Assembly (NCBI RefSeq): GCF_013410115.1
Contig: NZ_JACCCV010000001.1
Coordinates: 2,790,001 to 2,854,000 of the forward strand
DNA: 64,000 bases
Reading direction: 5' to 3'
DNA from: Tunturiibacter gelidiferens
GTDB lineage: Bacteria; Acidobacteriota; Terriglobia; Terriglobales; Acidobacteriaceae
The notes beneath the pieces are model-generated. The model searched no databases. It was not told where the DNA came from and saw nothing but the letters and a program-made list of their open reading frames with translations. Every line of letters starts with the position of its first letter. The stretch's first letter is position 1. Position numbers and translations under genes: made by a program. Below, piece by piece: positions 18,601 to 26,657 of the stretch.

Positions 18601-18947
18601 CCGAGATTGGAATCAATGAACCTGGGGAAGCCATCCCGAGTCTGGATATTGCCGCACAGTACGAGGAGACGGTGTTCGCGGCATATTTGCGTGGCATGGC
18701 TCACGCAGCATTGGGTCAGACGTCTCAGGCCATCCTCGCTTTTCAGACAGTATTGGCTCGGCGCGGCGAAGCATCGATGCAGGAAGGAGATCTATATCCG
18801 ATGGCGGGGATAGGAGTAGCGCGGGGCTACAAGAACAGCCGTAATCAACCGGAAAGTGTCGAGGCTTATCGGAGATCTTTGAATCTATGGAAAGAGGCGG
18901 ACCCAAAGCAACCTCTGATGACCGAAGCATTGGCCAGAAGTAGATAA
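15645..18947 (+). CDS. Membrane Ser/Thr protein kinase with TPR-like tail
   Basis: An 1100-residue Hanks-type kinase. The kinase domain (about residues 8-280) has the Gly-rich loop LGGGGMGLVF, VAVKLL with the ATP lysine, catalytic loop HRDIKPANIF, DFGLAK, and MSPEQARGE. A low-complexity linker follows. A single membrane helix near 464-487 (MAAAVTLTLGVAMAISLLIG) puts the C-terminal half outside. That half has a region resembling the FlgO/CsgG-like sensor part common in acidobacterial kinases (LLTLVQNKTGD...LDGTVMEGLEIAL) and then TPR-like helices up to the end. ATG at 15645 is chosen because the kinase fold starts shortly after it; TTG at 15603 is an alternative. Targets are unknown. Confidence 0.9.
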   Translation: MIPEAGQRFGPYEILGRLGGGGMGLVFRAWDERLHREVAVKLLHESYKMPGMRERFLQEARAASALNHPNICMVFDIGEQNGTPYLVMELLEGETVRSRIEHGALSPDEIVRYALEISDALAAAHTKGIVHRDIKPANIFLVKMPSGKSQAKVLDFGLAKIGLEVRGGWESRTLDMTLSGATVGTVAYMSPEQARGESLDTRSDLFSLGVVLYEMATRRVPFEGTTSALMFVQLLSHTPDSVRNWNQSIPRDLERIILKLMAKNRTERFQSTQELQEALTKVGGKLGRGGWLHKGSLSAVPLVRAYDPVALHKGPKRKSDSSQGNTPGGRVPRLQARGSLDSKKLTRPAVGPGGDFGRAPKRSHLVQAGALAFESEGSQRFRRSVYDVVQSNAQDATVQQVGHSPLTGVKILPSQPESIRSRRGLTRFEEDRDDMAERDVPEWLVSEDDSLAELMVEHRKKAWVRMAAAVTLTLGVAMAISLLIGRSLFRPMVLKPTDRLLLTLVQNKTGDKTLDGTVMEGLEIALHQSKTLNVLGGQAYRAGLMQINPESAVAMMTVPVQSVAQKIGARAYLYGEISGSEAPYTISVDVLRADSNDKVASLDEIAGSREEIPAAIGRLALAVRREVSEDSKADMRRTIPFVDEASGNLDALHAYFVGATAEQNGRIPEALEAYQEAVNFDPKFVQVQMRLAWLYREEKAEVASAKAAGFARDAAVHASEAVKLLAKFCFEMNGSGDLVQATRTIREYVLRYPLSVDGRRGLALVLRMQRLFPEALQAAQQGYEENPFDAETYVEAERDLVGMDRYGSVLEVASQAGHIGVASSTNVLTAVYLDGREDLVTEQVKELQDALAGPTIGSRAQVTYADLNNYGLYLDNTGKKGAALDLWRTAAAKAGDDAELSGTQASLLAQGALDQALAESCSAALAMVEEVRSLPKGPVASFNAGMAAALCGDQPYAMKTAGILQQHFPRNTAVVQNYVPELKAAAEIGINEPGEAIPSLDIAAQYEETVFAAYLRGMAHAALGQTSQAILAFQTVLARRGEASMQEGDLYPMAGIGVARGYKNSRNQPESVEAYRRSLNLWKEADPKQPLMTEALARSR

Positions 18948-19016
18948 AGCCAACACAATTGATTCATATGGATGGGCTATTAAAATATCTCGTTACACTC
19001 GACGTATAGAAGGCCT

Positions 19017-20060
19017 TCAGTTGGTTGGGTTATCACTGACTGTACTGTAATTCAATGAACATACGCATCGCTGACAGATTGGGTTGGTTTCTACGTTGAG
19101 CGATGCTCGGAACTCTTTGGCCATTTTCCCGTTAACTACGTCTTCCAGTGCAGAGTGAGTCATATTTCCTATTGAGTTATGAAAGAAGCAGGGGCGGACG
19201 GCACCATCGATTTCAAGCACGGCCGAGACCCAGGGGGCGTTACATACGGGAGCTTTAGGAGAGAGTTGTCCTAGGTGCTCGCGGAAACGTCGCGAGATTT
19301 TTCGCAGCTTTGCGGCCGACTCGACTATGAATCTTTGGTCGAAGTCTACTCTATATTCGAGGATCAGATGTTCGATTTCAACTTCGAGAACCGTTATCTC
19401 GTCCGCGCTCAGACCGATCTGGCTCTGTCTCTCAATAGGCCATACTAGTGGGCGATTGAACGCTTCGGAAGTGAGATCGGCTGCTAAAAAGGAGATTGAG
19501 TTTAGCCCCATAGCCTTAGCTGCATTGACTGTCTCGCGTAAATGATTATGGTTGGCTTTCTGCACAGTGGTTCGGCAGGTTATCGGGAGATATGGGTTGT
19601 ATTGGCGAAGAGCGGCTATGCCTTTATCGATGAGGTCGAAAGCTCCGCCGACTTTGCGGATGTTGTCGTGAACTTGTCTTGGGCCATCGAGGGAGATGAT
19701 GATGTCATCAAATAGATTGGCAACCTCGTTCGCGCGTTTGAACAAAAGTAGACCTGTGGTTAGAAGAGTTATGCGAATTCCTTGATCTCGAAAAAATGTG
19801 CACAGCGCCGCGAGATCGTTATGAAGCAGCGGCTCGCCGCCGGTGAGAACCACTTGTCTAACTCCAAGATTCTGCAGCGAGAGTCGGTGGCGTTCCAAAT
19901 TCTCCACTTGGATCTGCTCCCTGGTATCACGCTTCCAGATGTCACACATGACGCAGCGGCAGTTGCACAGGCTGTGGACATTCAGGATCAGGATCGGCAT
20001 GTTTGTGATTGCCGATACGAGCGAAGTAATAGATTGCGGAGTTGACACCTCATGCAGCAC
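19017..20060 (-). CDS. Radical SAM protein with SPASM-like C-terminus
   Basis: A protein of about 347 residues, last gene of the nine-gene operon. The radical SAM cluster motif CNCRCVMC (Cys 32, 36, 39 in the CxxxCxxC spacing) is followed by the SAM-binding LTGGEPLL. The C-terminal segment has CNAPW, PCFF and CQRCVC, a spacing suggestive of SPASM auxiliary iron-sulfur ligands, as in enzymes that modify peptides or small substrates. The frame is open to a GTG at 20120, but I prefer the GTG at 20060 because GGAG sits 7 nt upstream and it leaves an 11-nt overlap with the previous gene, like the other junctions. Substrate unknown. Confidence 0.82.
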   Translation of the reverse strand: MLHEVSTPQSITSLVSAITNMPILILNVHSLCNCRCVMCDIWKRDTREQIQVENLERHRLSLQNLGVRQVVLTGGEPLLHNDLAALCTFFRDQGIRITLLTTGLLLFKRANEVANLFDDIIISLDGPRQVHDNIRKVGGAFDLIDKGIAALRQYNPYLPITCRTTVQKANHNHLRETVNAAKAMGLNSISFLAADLTSEAFNRPLVWPIERQSQIGLSADEITVLEVEIEHLILEYRVDFDQRFIVESAAKLRKISRRFREHLGQLSPKAPVCNAPWVSAVLEIDGAVRPCFFHNSIGNMTHSALEDVVNGKMAKEFRASLNVETNPICQRCVCSLNYSTVSDNPTN

Positions 20061-21993
20061 TGACACGCTCCACCCTCTTTCCGCCGACTCGGATGTCGTT
20101 TCCGAGCGTTTTTCTTGCACTACTTAAAAGTTCATCAATCGGTGCCCGGAGCCACCGCTTGTGACCCTCGATGAGTAGGGGATACAGGCCAGCCTGAAGT
20201 GGTTTGGCAAGGCAGGCGTAAAGTGCATCGCTCGCAAGTTGGATTCGCCCCCCAAGGATGACAAGTTCGATCTGGTCGAAGGTAAGCTGCGAAACAGTCT
20301 GTGCCGGAGTAAGACCTTTATCGCGCACGGCGATGACGTCGGCTACAGAGCCTGGACGGAGCCGCCCTTCTCCGTTGCGCAGACGCAAAACACTGGCTGA
20401 TCTTGTAGTAACCATTTCAAAGAGAGACTGGTCATCGAGGCCAATCTCGCGACGCGCAAAACTTATTTCATCGAGCAGATCGCCGGCCGAGGTAAGCGGA
20501 GAATCGCTGCCAAGGACCACCGCGTTGAGAGACTTGATCAACGTCGCGGAAGGCGCGGAGGAAAAGAGGAACTGATTTGAAGTGGGACAGACGACGAGAG
20601 CTGAACGACGTTGATTGATAAGCGAGACCGCCTTCTTATTCAGAGCGAGGCCATGCACAAGAACTGTTCGTTCGTCGAGAACTGCCAGTCGATCGAGATC
20701 AAAGATTTCTTGGGCACTCTTTGCATCGAGTCCTTCGGCGGCATGAAGCAGGAAGGGTAGATGTGGCGGTGTGTGATCGAAGTTGTGCAAGAGATTGGGA
20801 TCCATCGTAATGGAATGGGCCCAGCCAAATCTGGACAACACACGAACTGGAAAGTCAGCTGCGACTAATTCGCGCGAGAGTGGGTTGTGATGGCAGACAG
20901 TGGTCACACCGCAGAGCAGATTGCGGATGGCTCCCCACACTAGCCGAGTCGGCTTTGGGACCTTACGATGACAGGCGATGACTGAAGCGTAAGTCCGATG
21001 GATCTCTCTTGCCCACTCGATCGAGTTCAAATACGGTCCTGTTCCCAGGTTCGGGAAGAGGCTGAACTCAAGATGATCATGTGCGTTGATGAGGCCTGGG
21101 AGCAGTAAATAGTTAGATAGGTCGATTGTTTCGCTCGAACTAGATGACATCCCTGTGCGACGGGGCATCTTGTGCGAGACGAAGGATATTTGTCCGCGTT
21201 CGATCTCAATCAGAGCTCCGGTTGCTGCGCAAGGCCCGAAAGTACATCTTCCCGCTATAAGACGTAGAGTTCCAAAATTCTCGCTTGGAGCTTTCTGCGG
21301 GAGCACTTTTTTTTGCAGCTGTAAAATATAAATGGCAGGGAGCTTCGCACAAGCTTCGTACAACTCCGGTCTTCCGTTATCTTCGAAGACCTTTTTCTCC
21401 TCTGAATCAAAGTCCGGCTGGATATTCGTAAGTAACTCGAACCCGTACGCCTGAAATATGTCAGTAATCTCCTGGAGTGAGTATCTGTGGGCAGGGACGG
21501 TTTCAGTCGAATCCTCGTGAGTAAAAGATCTTTTCCAGTCACATAAAGCTGCCGTCTCTGGATGCATGTCCGTCAAAAAGACAGTGGCACCAGGCCGGGT
21601 AACTCGGTGCAGTTCCCGAGCGAAGTTCTGCAGGCTTTCCAGGTAGCTCAAAACGAATGATGACACCACGAGGTCCATCGCGGCGGTTGGTATAGGTAGA
21701 GCGACACAGCTTCCGAGTCGTAAGGAACACGCTGCCCCAAGCTTAGTTGCAGCACGGTGCAGCATTTTGTGAGAGGAGTCAACCCCAGTTAGACTCGCGG
21801 GTCCACGAGATGCCAAGAGTTGAAGCCATCTGCCCGTGCCGCATCCAGCGTCCAACACATCAAGGCCGCTGACATCCGGGAGTATCTGACTGAGAAAACG
21901 TTGCTCCAGCATGAGCAGCGGATTGGGCTGCTCGTCATAGACCTGCGCCCAGGTATCGAATACATCAGACGAAGAATAGGCTGTCGCAGTCAC
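20050..21993 (-). CDS. Fusion: SAM methyltransferase plus amidohydrolase
   Basis: A 647-residue two-domain protein. Residues about 1-230 are a class I methyltransferase (VLDAGCGTGRW at about 45-55, FVLSYLES, then the post-motif RPGATVFLTDM). Residues about 240-640 are a metal-dependent amidohydrolase of the TrzA/cytosine-deaminase type: LPGLINAHDHLEF gives the HxH pair (His 305, 307), LLHAAEG and VHGLAL supply further His, and GSDSPLTSAGDLLDEI the metal Asp. Both active sites look complete. The start is GTG in a GTGA overlap with the upstream stop. It would methylate and also hydrolyse or deaminate related compounds; neither substrate is known. The fusion argues that two consecutive steps are tied together. 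Confidence 0.85.
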   Translation of the reverse strand: MTATAYSSSDVFDTWAQVYDEQPNPLLMLEQRFLSQILPDVSGLDVLDAGCGTGRWLQLLASRGPASLTGVDSSHKMLHRAATKLGAACSLRLGSCVALPIPTAAMDLVVSSFVLSYLESLQNFARELHRVTRPGATVFLTDMHPETAALCDWKRSFTHEDSTETVPAHRYSLQEITDIFQAYGFELLTNIQPDFDSEEKKVFEDNGRPELYEACAKLPAIYILQLQKKVLPQKAPSENFGTLRLIAGRCTFGPCAATGALIEIERGQISFVSHKMPRRTGMSSSSSETIDLSNYLLLPGLINAHDHLEFSLFPNLGTGPYLNSIEWAREIHRTYASVIACHRKVPKPTRLVWGAIRNLLCGVTTVCHHNPLSRELVAADFPVRVLSRFGWAHSITMDPNLLHNFDHTPPHLPFLLHAAEGLDAKSAQEIFDLDRLAVLDERTVLVHGLALNKKAVSLINQRRSALVVCPTSNQFLFSSAPSATLIKSLNAVVLGSDSPLTSAGDLLDEISFARREIGLDDQSLFEMVTTRSASVLRLRNGEGRLRPGSVADVIAVRDKGLTPAQTVSQLTFDQIELVILGGRIQLASDALYACLAKPLQAGLYPLLIEGHKRWLRAPIDELLSSARKTLGNDIRVGGKRVERVSAA

Positions 21994-23453
21994 AAACTTT
22001 CTCGCTTTGGCTTGCGGAGGCTGATGAATTCGTTGGCCCAATGAAGTTCAATTGGGAAGTGATAGAAGCGAAGTGCATATCGCCATGAGCTGAGACTCTT
22101 CAAGAGAAAGCGACTCCACCTCGGCGCACGGATATCCTGTACAGTCGGCCATCGTGAGCCGACAACGATCTCGAAGTTGTCGATGAGGTTTTTGGTCTTA
22201 CGTTTAAGCCACGGAGCTTGCGTGTCAATGCGTAGAGTAAAGTCCATCCACCGCTTCGAAGCCCACTCTGCGGGAGTAGACGGCCACGCGATCTGGCCGT
22301 CAATATTACCGTACATATTGTCAGGTTGAGGCACCGGCGTGTAGTGATAGATGATGATCTCAGAGTCGGGATTAATCTTCTTCAGTTTACGTATGAAGGC
22401 AAGGGTCTCACGGGTGTCTCGTTCCGGGTCTCCCGGATTTCCGATGACGAAGGAGAACTCGGGAATGATACCAAACTGTTTTATCCGCTCTGCAATCGTT
22501 ATTGTCTGCTCTGTTGTTATGCCTTTTTTCATCTCTTTGAGAGCCCAGTCGGAGCCTGACTCAGCACCAAAAAAAATCATGGTGCATCCTGCCCGTTTTA
22601 GCGCCGCGAAGGTTTCGTCGGTGTAACGTGACATGACATCGACTCGGGCCTCGCACCACCAGCGAAGGTTGAGGTGTTCAATTCGCTTCGCAAGCTCCAG
22701 GGCGTGATCCTCCCTCAGGAAGAAGTTCATATCGTAAAACTGAACGGAATCGGCTCCGTACTCTGTTACGAGATGCGAGAGAATGGCAGCCGTGCGTTCT
22801 GGCGACTCCATGCGTTCTTTGTTCCCATAAGCAGCGTGAACTCCACAAAAGCTGCAGTTAAAAGGACAACCAATACTGGCGTGATGGACAGCAGTGCGCT
22901 TGCCAAAAAAAGAAGGCCGAAGATATTTGTTGACGGGCAATTTGTGAAAGGGCGACCAAGGGAACTCATCGGGCCCCTTCATGGGCCGCTCGGCGTTGTT
23001 TCTAGGTAGGCCAAAGATGTCTTTGTAGGATAAGCCGAGAATGGACTCCGGTGTGCGTTTCCCGCGCAGTGCATCCAGGAGTTCCAGCAGTGTATCTTCG
23101 CCCTGACCCCTAACAATGTAGTCTACGTACTTTGCATTGAGTGCAGCGTCTGGATAGACGGAAGGGAAATAGCCTCCCCACACGATCTTCACGTGAGGAT
23201 AAGCGCGGCGAACATCCCGTGACGTTTCCATCGCGGCAACCATCTGTGGCCCTGGCATCACAGAGACGCCGAGAAGTTCGACGTCGTGTTGTTCAATTAG
23301 CCGCAATACGGCTGCTGTCGGGTTGTCGTCTACATTGCCGTCGATAATCTCATATTCTTCTCGTCCCTCAAGAACTGCGGCAATAGCCAACACAGCGAGA
23401 GGAAGGCGGCGGTTGCGTGGTTTTGTGGCACGTGGATTGAAAAGGATGATCAT
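21990..23453 (-). CDS. B12-binding-domain radical SAM protein (paralogue A1)
   Basis: A 487-residue protein. The N-terminal ~150 residues form the Rossmann-like cobalamin-binding type domain (VELLGVSVMPGPQ, KIVWGGYFPSVYP, VRGQGEDTLLELL). The radical SAM core starts at GCPFNCSFC (Cys 196, 200, 203) and continues with IFFGAESGSDWALKEMKKGI and GNPGDPERDTRETL. The C-terminus has YHFPIELHW, a motif shared in form (YxFPxELW) with the two proteins encoded at 28185-31198. Enzymes of this layout are often cobalamin-dependent methylases, but some make other changes. It overlaps both neighbours by 4 nt. Confidence 0.88.
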   Translation of the reverse strand: MIILFNPRATKPRNRRLPLAVLAIAAVLEGREEYEIIDGNVDDNPTAAVLRLIEQHDVELLGVSVMPGPQMVAAMETSRDVRRAYPHVKIVWGGYFPSVYPDAALNAKYVDYIVRGQGEDTLLELLDALRGKRTPESILGLSYKDIFGLPRNNAERPMKGPDEFPWSPFHKLPVNKYLRPSFFGKRTAVHHASIGCPFNCSFCGVHAAYGNKERMESPERTAAILSHLVTEYGADSVQFYDMNFFLREDHALELAKRIEHLNLRWWCEARVDVMSRYTDETFAALKRAGCTMIFFGAESGSDWALKEMKKGITTEQTITIAERIKQFGIIPEFSFVIGNPGDPERDTRETLAFIRKLKKINPDSEIIIYHYTPVPQPDNMYGNIDGQIAWPSTPAEWASKRWMDFTLRIDTQAPWLKRKTKNLIDNFEIVVGSRWPTVQDIRAPRWSRFLLKSLSSWRYALRFYHFPIELHWANEFISLRKPKRESL

Positions 23454-24448
23454 TTCTTGACTCTAGCGGTATAGATTCGGAATTGAGACGGTTCGCGTCT
23501 GCCGAGCATGTTCGCAAGTAGCGGCCGCATAAGCCAGCGCATTCCGTAATTGGGGGTGTGTGCTTGCCAGCGAAGACTAAAGCAGGTCTCTATTCTTCGC
23601 AGACGTTCGTCTGTAAGGAATTCAAGACTTCCGAGGCCGTCGGACGGAAAACCGTAGCGTTGAGTGAAGGTCCTACGACGTTCAATGACCATCTGTCGAC
23701 CGCTCGCTTCGTTGCTATACCACGGGGTATCAGCGATGAGAATCGTTCCCCCGGTGCGAGTACAACGTAAGGCTTCGGCTATGGTCTTCTCGTAGTCTTC
23801 GGAATAGTGAAATGATGCGTTATAAATAACAAGGTCAAACGAATCGTCCGTAAAAGGGAGGACGTCAAGCTCTGCCTGAAGACGAGGGAAGAGTGCAGCA
23901 AGCTGTTTCCGATAGTGAATTGCGGCGCCTACGCCATCGCGATCATTAGTAAGCAGATCTACCGCGACAGGCGCATGACCTGCAAGAGCCAGGCGATAGC
24001 TCATCCATCCATTACCTGCGCCGAGGTCGAGAATTTGAAGCGGTCTTTGGTTCTCGATCCGTAAATTATGAAGAATATTCTGTTCGATGTAATGAAACGT
24101 CCTGGCTCGCATGGTCCATTGCTGACTGTTGTTCCCAGACAAGTCGCGATAGGGAAGCGCCAGATAGTAGTCCGCACTTATGCTGCCACGGCCTTCTGCA
24201 GAACGAATGAACTCATAGTCTTTGATGAAGCGGGAGAAATGAGAGACCCGTTCAGGAAGTAGAGCTCTCCAGATGCCTTGCTCCCTCGATAGCTTCAGGC
24301 AACAATCCGAGCATACCAACATCATGTCACCTTTACTCGTATGCGGAAGAACTCCTATCTGTCCGTGACAGCGCGGGCATTGAAGGCGAATCTCGCCGTC
24401 TTCGGTAGCACTGCAAGAGATCGATCTAAGATGAGTCGTCACCATCAT
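23450..24448 (-). CDS. Class I methyltransferase with N-terminal zinc ribbon
   Basis: A 332-residue protein. CPRC and CSDCC at about residues 24-27 and 46-50 form a Trm112-like metal ribbon; a methyltransferase domain follows with ILDLGAGNGWMSYRLA (motif I, about 138-153), AVDLLTNDRDG, VLPFTDDSFDLVIYNASFHY and GGTILIADTPW. It transfers a methyl group from SAM to an unknown acceptor, probably O- or N-methylation. The ATGATGG start overlaps the previous stop by 4 nt, so translation is likely coupled. Confidence 0.85.
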   Translation of the reverse strand: MMVTTHLRSISCSATEDGEIRLQCPRCHGQIGVLPHTSKGDMMLVCSDCCLKLSREQGIWRALLPERVSHFSRFIKDYEFIRSAEGRGSISADYYLALPYRDLSGNNSQQWTMRARTFHYIEQNILHNLRIENQRPLQILDLGAGNGWMSYRLALAGHAPVAVDLLTNDRDGVGAAIHYRKQLAALFPRLQAELDVLPFTDDSFDLVIYNASFHYSEDYEKTIAEALRCTRTGGTILIADTPWYSNEASGRQMVIERRRTFTQRYGFPSDGLGSLEFLTDERLRRIETCFSLRWQAHTPNYGMRWLMRPLLANMLGRREPSQFRIYTARVKK

Positions 24449-25263
24449 GCCTGAACTCTTTCGAAACGAATGAGCATGTGATCGCCAAGTACGCGAAACC
24501 CTGGACGGCTTGAGAGAACTTTATCGATCGCCTGTAGGATATTTAGTGATTTTGGATATTTGCGGATCCATGGTTCAACATAAGACGGTGGAACTGTGAT
24601 GCCGATACCCACGCAGGAACGCATTATGAATGCTGGTGAAAATGATCTCCGCAACTGGCGTAAAGTCGGGTAGTAGACGTTAAAGGGAAACTCGTCAACC
24701 TTGACTAGTGTTCGACCCGAGCATCTTCGAAACGCTTTACTGAGCTTCCCGCGAAGCGAAAACCAGATCATCTCTGAGATGCAAAAGCGGGTGGAAAGGC
24801 AGACAATAAGCGGAGCACCCGGAGGCATAAGAGCTGCCAGGTCCCCTGCTGTATGGTTTAGATCGACGACACAATTAAGGCCGGAGAAATTTGAGAAGGC
24901 TCCGTCAAATTGTCTTTCGGGTCGGATCTGATGTATCAGTTCAATCGGCAGTTGACTGAATCGCACGAGAGGGTTCGGAGCCTCAGGGCGAAGACGTTGA
25001 CTTGCGATCCGGATCATTTGTTCGGAGGCATCAAAGGCGGCCACTGAGATTCCGCTGCGGGCGAGGAACATCGCATCTTCCCCAGTGCCACAATTCAACT
25101 CGAGAACATAATCTCCAGGTCGGAACGTCTGACTCAATACATTCCACACGACGTCTCGTTGAGCGCGGCCAATAAGAGACTTGGTGAATAGATCGTCGTA
25201 TCTTTCGGCTAAATGGTCGAAGGCAAGTATGGCTTGAGGCTGGACGGTAGCCATGTTAGTCAT
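24445..25263 (-). CDS. Class I SAM-dependent methyltransferase
   Basis: A 272-residue protein with motif I VLELNCGTGEDAMFLA, AFDASEQMI and a following acidic-loop region FDGAFSNFSGLNCV, all typical of small-molecule methyltransferases. The C-terminal part (LRQLRRSFSPAFIMRSCVGI) resembles the substrate-covering part of enzymes with lipid or polyketide-like acceptors, which is only a guess. It overlaps both neighbours by 4 nt (ATGA). Confidence 0.85.
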   Translation of the reverse strand: MTNMATVQPQAILAFDHLAERYDDLFTKSLIGRAQRDVVWNVLSQTFRPGDYVLELNCGTGEDAMFLARSGISVAAFDASEQMIRIASQRLRPEAPNPLVRFSQLPIELIHQIRPERQFDGAFSNFSGLNCVVDLNHTAGDLAALMPPGAPLIVCLSTRFCISEMIWFSLRGKLSKAFRRCSGRTLVKVDEFPFNVYYPTLRQLRRSFSPAFIMRSCVGIGITVPPSYVEPWIRKYPKSLNILQAIDKVLSSRPGFRVLGDHMLIRFERVQA

Positions 25264-26657
25264 GCTTCCACCTCCATAGAAGTGGAAAGCAAACCAGCGC
25301 GAGCGGCCATGATGTCACGACGCAGACTGGCCGCTCGGTCGGATTCAGCCTCCGATGTGTCGGCTATGCGTGCGAGTTGGACCTCGTCTTGAAGGAGTTT
25401 ATCCGCATACTTGTAGAACTTTTGAGAGTGGCGCCCCTTGATCTTGATGTCACGGTCGGAACTAACACCCCATGGCTTTAGTTGGACTAGACGGTCGGCG
25501 ATCTTCTTGTAGTAGGGTGTTCCCTTGATGGGATAAGACACAGTTGTAAAAAAAATGTCGGGCTTCGTTATGCTGACATGCTTGATCGTGGCTTCGATGT
25601 CCTCTAGCTCTTCGCCTTCATAGCCCCACATAAGGAACATTCCGCTTTCTATCCCTCTTTCGCGGCTCATAGCGACGGCCCGTTGTACCTGCTCGATTGT
25701 TACACCGCGATCCATGGAATCGAGGATGCGTTGCGACCCGCTTTCAGAGCCGATCCAGATCCGAAAACATCCAAGCTCAGCGAGGAGATCGAGCATCTCC
25801 GGATTCAAACGATCCGCCCGAGAGATGCATTCGAACGGGATACGGAGATGACGACGACGCATCTCGCCAGCGTAGACGCGAAGCCACTGATGATTGATCG
25901 TGAAAACGTCGTCAGATATCCAGACCATGTCCGGGGAGTAGGTGTGGAGTAGCCATTCAACTTCATCGACGACAAGCAGCGGATCGCGACGGCGGTGGGT
26001 TTGGCCGAAGACCTGATGACTACACCAGCGACACTTGTAAGGGCATCCGCGCGCCGTGATGAAGTTGACCGAACCTTTACCATGCGCGTCTCGCCAGGTC
26101 TTGACGTAGCGACCGACATCAATAGCATGGCGGGCTGGCCATGGTTGACTGTCGAGATCGGCGATCTGATTGCGCTGTGCCGTTTCATGCATATTGCCAG
26201 CCGCATCAAGATAGGCGAGCCCAGGGATGCGGGTGCATGCGGCTGTATCGGTAGCTCGAAAGGCTTCGAGCAAATCCTGTGTGGTGAGTTCGCCCTCACC
26301 AAAGACTACATAGTGTGCCCCTGCCTGGAGATATTCGAGGGCGTACGCGCCAGGCTCCGGGCCACCGACGATGATCTTCCAACCGGCCTCGCGGGCCACT
26401 TTCAAGATTTCGACGACATTACCACGTGTCATAAGATTGGCATAGATGCCAACGACCGAGGGCGTCTCAGTACGCAGATGTTTGAAGAGGGTTTCGCGAC
26501 TCGAAAACGTGGTGTCGAAAACATCTACTTTAAAACCTTGTTTCCGTAGATGAGAGCACAGGTACAAGATACCGAGCGGAGCGTAGGGCTTCAAGATATG
26601 AAGCTCTTTGGGATCTTCATATAAAAAATAGCCGTGAGTAAGTAGAAGCTCTACCAT
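25260..26657 (-). CDS. B12-binding-domain radical SAM protein (paralogue B1)
   Basis: A 465-residue protein. The cobalamin-binding type domain spans about residues 1-140 (YAPLGILYLCSHLRKQGFKV, KIIVGGPEPGAYA, VFGEGELTTQDLLEA). The radical SAM core begins at GCPYKCRWCS (Cys 205, 209, 212), then WISDDVFTINHQW, RIWIGSESGSQRILDSMDRG and MWGYEGEELEDI. It is a close relative of the protein encoded next upstream (26658-28160): both have YPIKGTP/YPLPGTG and HQW segments. The ATG follows AGGCAGG and starts one base after the upstream stop. Confidence 0.88.
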   Translation of the reverse strand: MVELLLTHGYFLYEDPKELHILKPYAPLGILYLCSHLRKQGFKVDVFDTTFSSRETLFKHLRTETPSVVGIYANLMTRGNVVEILKVAREAGWKIIVGGPEPGAYALEYLQAGAHYVVFGEGELTTQDLLEAFRATDTAACTRIPGLAYLDAAGNMHETAQRNQIADLDSQPWPARHAIDVGRYVKTWRDAHGKGSVNFITARGCPYKCRWCSHQVFGQTHRRRDPLLVVDEVEWLLHTYSPDMVWISDDVFTINHQWLRVYAGEMRRRHLRIPFECISRADRLNPEMLDLLAELGCFRIWIGSESGSQRILDSMDRGVTIEQVQRAVAMSRERGIESGMFLMWGYEGEELEDIEATIKHVSITKPDIFFTTVSYPIKGTPYYKKIADRLVQLKPWGVSSDRDIKIKGRHSQKFYKYADKLLQDEVQLARIADTSEAESDRAASLRRDIMAARAGLLSTSMEVEA

